DNA of 64,000 nucleotides from Schistosoma mansoni (Eukaryota; Platyhelminthes; Trematoda; Strigeidida; Schistosomatidae): positions 124,001 to 188,000 of the forward strand of contig NW_017386032.1 in the NCBI RefSeq assembly GCF_000237925.1, given 5' to 3'. Below the pieces are notes generated by a model. That model was not told where the DNA came from. It did not search any database and worked only from the letters and a program-made list of their open reading frames with translations. The translations under genes and the position numbers were made by a program. Shown here piece after piece: positions 63,101 through 64,000 of the stretch; within the stretch, counting starts at the first letter, position 1, and every line of letters begins with the position of its first letter.

Positions 63101-63852
63101 ATTTTTCATTGTATGTAGTGATGCACCCCATTGTCTTTAATTTCTAGTGAAAACTTTTTTATATAATTACTGGGTTTGTGTGCTTCTACCCAATAAATCT
63201 GGCTGCCTTCTATAAATTCTTTGTATTTTGTGTGGTTATCTTCTCGTACTTGTGAATAATGACAAAGAAAATCATTCACGAACCACTGGCCTTTTATATT
63301 TCTGTCCAAAGGTTTTTGAATTATTGTAAATTTCTGATCTTTAGGATCTTTTAGTTAAATACGCCAAAGTTTTGTGGGTCTGAGACTCGTTAGTTTAAAA
63401 ATTCAACCTACAACCAAAAAAATGACGCGTTTCATTTTCTCACTACTTAGCCTTTTCGTTGCAACTCAGTAATTTGACAGTGGTGCATTCATTTTAAATT
63501 CCAAACCCCTTATACTTGATCTTGTAAAAAAACAGTATTGTTAGTTTCTACTGATCTTAACTTTGAAACTACCAACTTCATTTGTTGCCGTTTCTTGCCA
63601 GTCTTATTTTCTAATAAACTGTAAGTACGAAAATTAACAAACACAACGTTTAACACTGGATCTGAACTGAAGAACCAACTAGTATCTAAATTTCGTATTT
63701 CCATCTTACTCCATACATGTATATATAACCTTCCTAAATTTTTGTTTCCACAGTTAAGCGTTGGAGAATTCGTTGGAGCTAAATGTCCAGTCCGTGCCAG
63801 TACAACATCATCATCAAGTTCGGATCTTTTTATTCCTCGTTCAGCAAATAAA
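31062..63852 (+). CDS. KIAA0513: KIAA0513/SBF-domain protein, 12 exons, 3' end outside the window
   Basis: Twelve plus-strand exons join without phase conflict: 31062-32068, 34119-34167, 36246-36290, 38754-38901, 39152-39293, 43131-43172, 45087-45181, 55752-55856, 55981-56144, 58998-59108, 60250-60393, 62575-62676 and 63754-63852 (thirteen segments if the 55856/55981 junction is counted separately). At least 751 residues are encoded. Residues 1-315 are low-complexity, with a Pro-rich RPPRPPPPSS stretch at 181-190 and two R-R-x-S sites (S11, S175). Residues about 318-505 match the conserved part of human KIAA0513, related to the SBF domain of myotubularin-related proteins 5/13: LLLVECQNAEDFQPAKKL, TYIKSQPIWQSLRFWNA and FGLHETIKQEFLRKQADLFN. 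The molecular function of KIAA0513 is poorly known. Exons after 55752 have no counterpart I recognise and are weaker. A second gene starting there is possible, but the phases agree. Confidence 0.8.
32069..34118 (+). other. KIAA0513-like intron 1
   Basis: A 2.05-kb AT-rich intron, GTAAGT...TTTAG. I see no element or nested gene; the 63-codon frame at 32642 has no exon boundaries. Confidence 0.8.
34119..34167 (+). CDS. KIAA0513: KIAA0513-like exon 2 (49 bp)
   Basis: It enters in phase 2 (completing an Arg codon), encodes SDYLKSKENELQELLV and leaves in phase 0 at GTAAGT. Confidence 0.85.
34168..36245 (+). other. KIAA0513-like intron 2
   Basis: A 2.08-kb intron without any recognisable element. 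Confidence 0.75.
36246..36290 (+). CDS. KIAA0513: KIAA0513-like exon 3 (45 bp, symmetric)
   Basis: A phase-0 micro-exon encoding TPAGRIAFVNALEQE, between an ATAG acceptor and a GTGAGT donor. It corresponds to the G-R-x-x-F...x-Q-R segment of the SBF/KIAA0513 domain. Confidence 0.82.
36291..38753 (+). other. KIAA0513-like intron 3
   Basis: A 2.46-kb intron. Nothing beyond AT-rich sequence is seen. Confidence 0.75.
38754..38901 (+). CDS. KIAA0513: KIAA0513-like exon 4
   Basis: Encodes SRRTQGLVDLQALPKLLDQI and then LLLVECQNAEDFQPAKKLLT up to TYG. The E-C-x-x-A-x-D-F-x-P-A-K pattern is the clearest family signature in the gene. It leaves in phase 1 at GTAAGT. Confidence 0.92.
38902..39151 (+). 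other. KIAA0513-like intron 4
   Basis: A 250-base intron, the shortest firmly supported one in the conserved part of the gene. Confidence 0.85.
39152..39293 (+). CDS. KIAA0513: KIAA0513-like exon 5
   Basis: Encodes DPSVSMDRTFIFTYIKSQPI and WQSLRFWNACFFQSLQEARS. The P-I-W-x-S-L-R-F-W-N-A block is shared with human KIAA0513. It leaves in phase 2 at GTAAGT. Confidence 0.92.
40764..40806. repeat. (TA)n microsatellite
   Basis: A 43-base run of TA dinucleotides in intron 5. Confidence 0.96.
42096..42140. repeat. (AT)n microsatellite
   Basis: A TA/AT run of about 45 bases, interrupted once near 42133 by a C. It is the second such tract in intron 5. Confidence 0.93.
43131..43172 (+). CDS. KIAA0513: KIAA0513-like exon 6 (42 bp)
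   Basis: Encodes STKVSSSTTYDQL with split codons at both ends (phase 2 in, phase 2 out). Donor GTAAGT, acceptor TTTTTCCAAG. Confidence 0.78.
43173..45086 (+). other. KIAA0513-like intron 6
   Basis: A 1.91-kb AT-rich intron without a recognisable element. Confidence 0.72.
45087..45181 (+). CDS. KIAA0513: KIAA0513-like exon 7
   Basis: Encodes SYLKTMNVFGLHETIKQEFL and RKQADLFNLND, corresponding to the end of the conserved domain (F-G-L-N-K-x-L-x-x-x-F-L-x-K-Q in human). It leaves in phase 1 at GTATGA. Confidence 0.88.
45781..45844 (+). ncRNA. Hammerhead ribozyme with intact core, sense in an intron
   Basis: All conserved parts are present: CTGACGA at 45798-45804, stem II GTCC/GGAC (45805-45808 with 45815-45818), GAAA at 45819-45822 and the GTC triplet ending at 45830, after which cleavage is predicted. 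Stem I pairs TCCAG (45793-45797) with CTGGA (45831-45835). The flanks GGGTACA and TTCCACTAC match the loop-bulge contact region of the known Schistosoma hammerhead. Stem III is minimal (A-U, C-G, G-C closed by two bases), as in schistosome genomic copies. The tail CTAGCCACTATCCATCTTT is the S-alpha 3' end. No tRNA-like head precedes it, so this is a 5'-truncated copy. Confidence 0.9.
47405..47490 (-). ncRNA. Second-family hammerhead-like fragment, core retained
   Basis: The minus strand reads GGCACTT, CTGAGGA (plus 47456-47462), a weak stem II GTTCC...GGAT, GAAA (plus 47437-47440) and GTC ending at plus 47429. The core residues are kept. Stem II needs G-U pairs, stem III has an A-G mismatch and stem I is only partly paired, so activity is doubtful. 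Confidence 0.6.
51732..51789. repeat. ~50-bp repeat shared with 60655-60711
   Basis: AGCGAACAATT..TTTTCA, then TTAGATCGTCATCAGGCTTT and CTC-AATATACATG, are shared with 60655-60711 apart from a few substitutions and a small length difference. Family unknown. Confidence 0.65.
51911..52249. repeat. 339-bp dispersed repeat, near-identical to 22083-22421
   Basis: The same length and orientation as the copy at 22083-22421, with about four substitutions. A weak resemblance (TAGATG.CG) continues about ten bases further left in both copies. Both keep a minus-strand open frame reading MARLGVL.IP.DRQQIYLIA. I do not recognise the family. Confidence 0.85.
52516..52541. repeat. 26-bp perfect palindrome
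   Basis: Two 13-base arms (CAGTTCATGTTGT and its exact complement) meet without a spacer. The inner ten bases GTTGTACAAC recur directly after it at about 52545-52554. Confidence 0.93.
52922..53206 (+). CDS. Unidentified open frame of 94 codons in intron 7
   Basis: From ATG at 52922 the frame reads MDSTDSELCGCESSNFIPSS and continues acidic, Pro- and Cys-containing, to a stop at 53206. Base composition is more balanced than in the surrounding intron, and the next 600 bases hold a second open piece (53629-53835, starting MTPYNPSHFTNDPVAFHCF). I do not recognise either. They could be a decayed retroelement ORF, an unlinked small gene or chance. No splice signals tie them to the host gene, and the phases of exons 7 and 8 do not need them. 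Confidence 0.3.
   Translation: MDSTDSELCGCESSNFIPSSESDPPPPVSYHVAECKPGDIRTQECDVNTENPPAFVVSDTMVSADCSFESSNPAQNQRSLTQADGDFFHFISSL
55752..55954 (+). CDS. KIAA0513: KIAA0513-like exon 8, with a possible alternative end
   Basis: It enters in phase 1 (completing an Ala codon) after TATTTTTAG and reads DSCNSPFLSGFESRSSSLAR. Two outcomes are possible. With the donor GTGAGG at 55857 it ends in phase 1 and joins the exon at 55981 in frame. If unspliced it stays open to TAA at 55952-55954, giving a 576-residue protein ending in MFIIK. AATAAA follows at 55986-55991, so the short form could be polyadenylated there. Confidence 0.72.
55981..56144 (+). CDS. KIAA0513: KIAA0513-like exon 9
   Basis: It begins after ATATCTTTAG with TG, which completes a codon begun in phase 1, and reads KNKNVQLIAKKTSELVENEV, then a hydrophobic/acidic stretch to NRFNVK before GTGAGT. 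The segment SELVENEVTESVESILAVSL could form an amphipathic helix. Function unknown. Confidence 0.7.
55986..55991 (+). promoter_or_regulatory. Possible poly(A) signal for the short isoform
   Basis: AATAAA lies 32 bases after the alternative stop at 55952-55954 and overlaps the start of the next exon, so it would be used only if splicing to 55981 fails. Confidence 0.35.
56930..58765 (-). mobile_element. Second RTE-like element, internally deleted
   Basis: A minus-strand non-LTR element of a different subfamily from the one at 3010-5935. The linker reads EEIAVTVEKAARERNIRKLY and ITETEEQRNRWVEYFEQFL (58188-58400), and the RT palm onward resumes at about 58150. The stretch between, which should hold the RT fingers, the GKAAGPD segment and the first catalytic Asp, is missing. 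The C-terminal part is traceable to NRVRW..LVGGLC near 56980. Its RT is interrupted at about 57485-57640 by a foreign segment that includes the ~60-bp retroposon-like unit. Confidence 0.85.
57536..57594 (+). mobile_element. Third copy of the ultra-short retroposon-like unit
   Basis: TGTGTAGCGCATATG, TTTGGTGCCCCTTTGTACCA and an A-rich end match the units at 7697 and 61520, starting at the same position of the unit. The flanks (AAGTGACT before, AAGTGGTA after) are only a partial match, so a target-site duplication is doubtful. It lies in the foreign segment within the RTE element. Confidence 0.68.
58998..59108 (+). CDS. KIAA0513: KIAA0513-like exon 10 (111 bp, symmetric, GC donor)
   Basis: A phase-0 exon reading VNDANLKAAYKWVQINSAKL and then IGELSVSMKPSSCITDQ. 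The donor is CAG/GCAAGC, a GC-AG type intron. An alternative GT donor is not available close by in frame. Confidence 0.7.
59109..60249 (+). other. KIAA0513-like intron 10 (GC-AG)
   Basis: A 1.14-kb intron. A faint tRNA-like resemblance at about 59291-59335 was judged too weak to call. Confidence 0.6.
60250..60393 (+). CDS. KIAA0513: KIAA0513-like exon 11 (symmetric)
   Basis: A phase-0 exon reading IQAKSTSDSILSTSPPTTDS and ending SVSNSDSIQRK before GTATGG. An acceptor six bases further on (GATCCAG) is equally possible and would remove I-Q. Very Ser/Thr-rich. Confidence 0.6.
60655..60711. repeat. ~50-bp repeat shared with 51732-51789
   Basis: TTAGATCGTCATCAGGCTTT in its right half is preserved exactly. 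It lies in the intron after exon 11, and read as an exon in the required phase 0 it would hit a stop. Confidence 0.65.
61225..61390 (-). mobile_element. Degenerate tRNA-like hammerhead SINE (S-alpha type)
   Basis: On the minus strand the A-box part TAGCTAAGTGGATAACGC is kept, the B box is decayed (GGTACTGAACTGAGTC where the other copy has GGGTTCGAGCCC) and the ribozyme part follows. It lies antisense in the intron between exons 11 and 12. Confidence 0.82.
61240..61302 (-). ncRNA. Hammerhead copy with three core substitutions
   Basis: Stem II GTCC/GGAC and the GTC triplet remain, but the core is ATGACGA instead of CTGACGA (C3 changed, plus 61286) and GAAA has become AAGA (G12 and A14 changed, plus 61265 and 61263). 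It is almost certainly inactive. Confidence 0.85.
61520..61585 (+). mobile_element. Ultra-short (66 bp) retroposon-like insert with 13-bp TSD
   Basis: It starts TGTGTTGCATATAT, contains TTTGGTGCCCTTTTGTACCA and ends in (AAAT)n. It is flanked by perfect 13-base direct repeats TTACGTGGTGGTG at 61507-61519 and 61586-61598. It has the same start and length as the insert at 7697-7763. Confidence 0.85.
62575..62676 (+). CDS. KIAA0513: KIAA0513-like exon 12 (102 bp, symmetric)
   Basis: Phase 0 in and out: ADDNQCNDNHGLFKSPGRTS, then SSGSELFIPRPKNK before GTAAGA. Shares the S-S-S-G-S-E-L-F-I-P-R-P-x-N-K ending with the next exon. Confidence 0.75.
62677..63753 (+). other. Intron between the two L-F-I-P-R exons
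   Basis: A 1.08-kb AT-rich intron, GTAAGA...TTTCCACAG. Minus-strand open frames at 63106-63309 and 63510-63704 have no features that would support a gene. Confidence 0.65.
63754..63852 (+). CDS. KIAA0513: KIAA0513-like exon 13 (99 bp, symmetric)
   Basis: Phase 0: LSVGEFVGAKCPVRASTTSS, then SSSDLFIPRSANK before GTAGGA. The ending SDLFIPRSANK repeats the SELFIPRPKNK of the previous exon. The next exon lies beyond the window or in its last 150 bases, where I see none. Confidence 0.75.
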
Positions 63853-64000
63853 GTAGGATACCTTGTTCACGTATACGGATTTTATAAACATTTTCGTACT
63901 AAATTCATTTAGTATTGTTTGTTTGAATCTTCCCATCAATGTGTTAGGACTGCAACTGGTCAGTCTCTAATTGGCATATGTGCATACTGTGCGTATTGCT

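Noticed and set aside
1-64000. CRISPR arrays, bacterial operons, ribosome-binding sites
   Set aside because: The window is eukaryotic; no array of regularly spaced repeats is present.

Overview
The window looks like nuclear DNA of a schistosome (blood fluke). It is AT-rich, with small exons separated by long introns. It is crowded with CR1-like, RTE-like and Ty3/Gypsy-like retroelements of the kind known in Schistosoma, and it carries hammerhead-ribozyme SINE-like repeats matching the schistosome S-alpha type. I do not commit to a species.

Layout. (1) 450-2726 (+): the last two coding exons of a type I regulatory subunit of cAMP-dependent protein kinase. (2) about 3010-5935 (-): a dead RTE-like non-LTR element. 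(3) 6285-8146 (-): a complete two-exon WD40 gene, the PAK1IP1/Mak11 ribosome-biogenesis homologue. (4) 10375-13596 (+): an internally deleted Ty3/Gypsy element with both LTRs. (5) about 14450-19330 (-): a nearly intact CR1-like element with ORF1 and ORF2. It lies head to head with a much more decayed relative at about 19740-23960 (+), and a tRNA-like hammerhead SINE sits between them. (6) 24055-25840: a compact 1.8-kb LTR element with a perfect 5-bp target-site duplication, followed by a solo LTR at 27374-27540 that also has a perfect duplication. (7) 31062 to beyond the right edge (+): one long gene with a disordered N-terminus and a KIAA0513/SBF-type domain. I traced twelve coding exons whose splice phases agree throughout. 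Its 10.6-kb seventh intron is full of repeats.

Main points for a second look. A hammerhead ribozyme with an intact core lies in sense orientation in intron 7 of the KIAA0513-like gene, while the copy that keeps its tRNA-like promoter has a substitution at catalytic position G8. A ~66-bp sequence has inserted at least twice with perfect target-site duplications, from the same start point each time. The 3' half of the KIAA0513-like gene has symmetric phase-0 exons that repeat an L-F-I-P-R motif, and a possible alternative terminal exon. All calls come from reading the sequence; no database search was possible.
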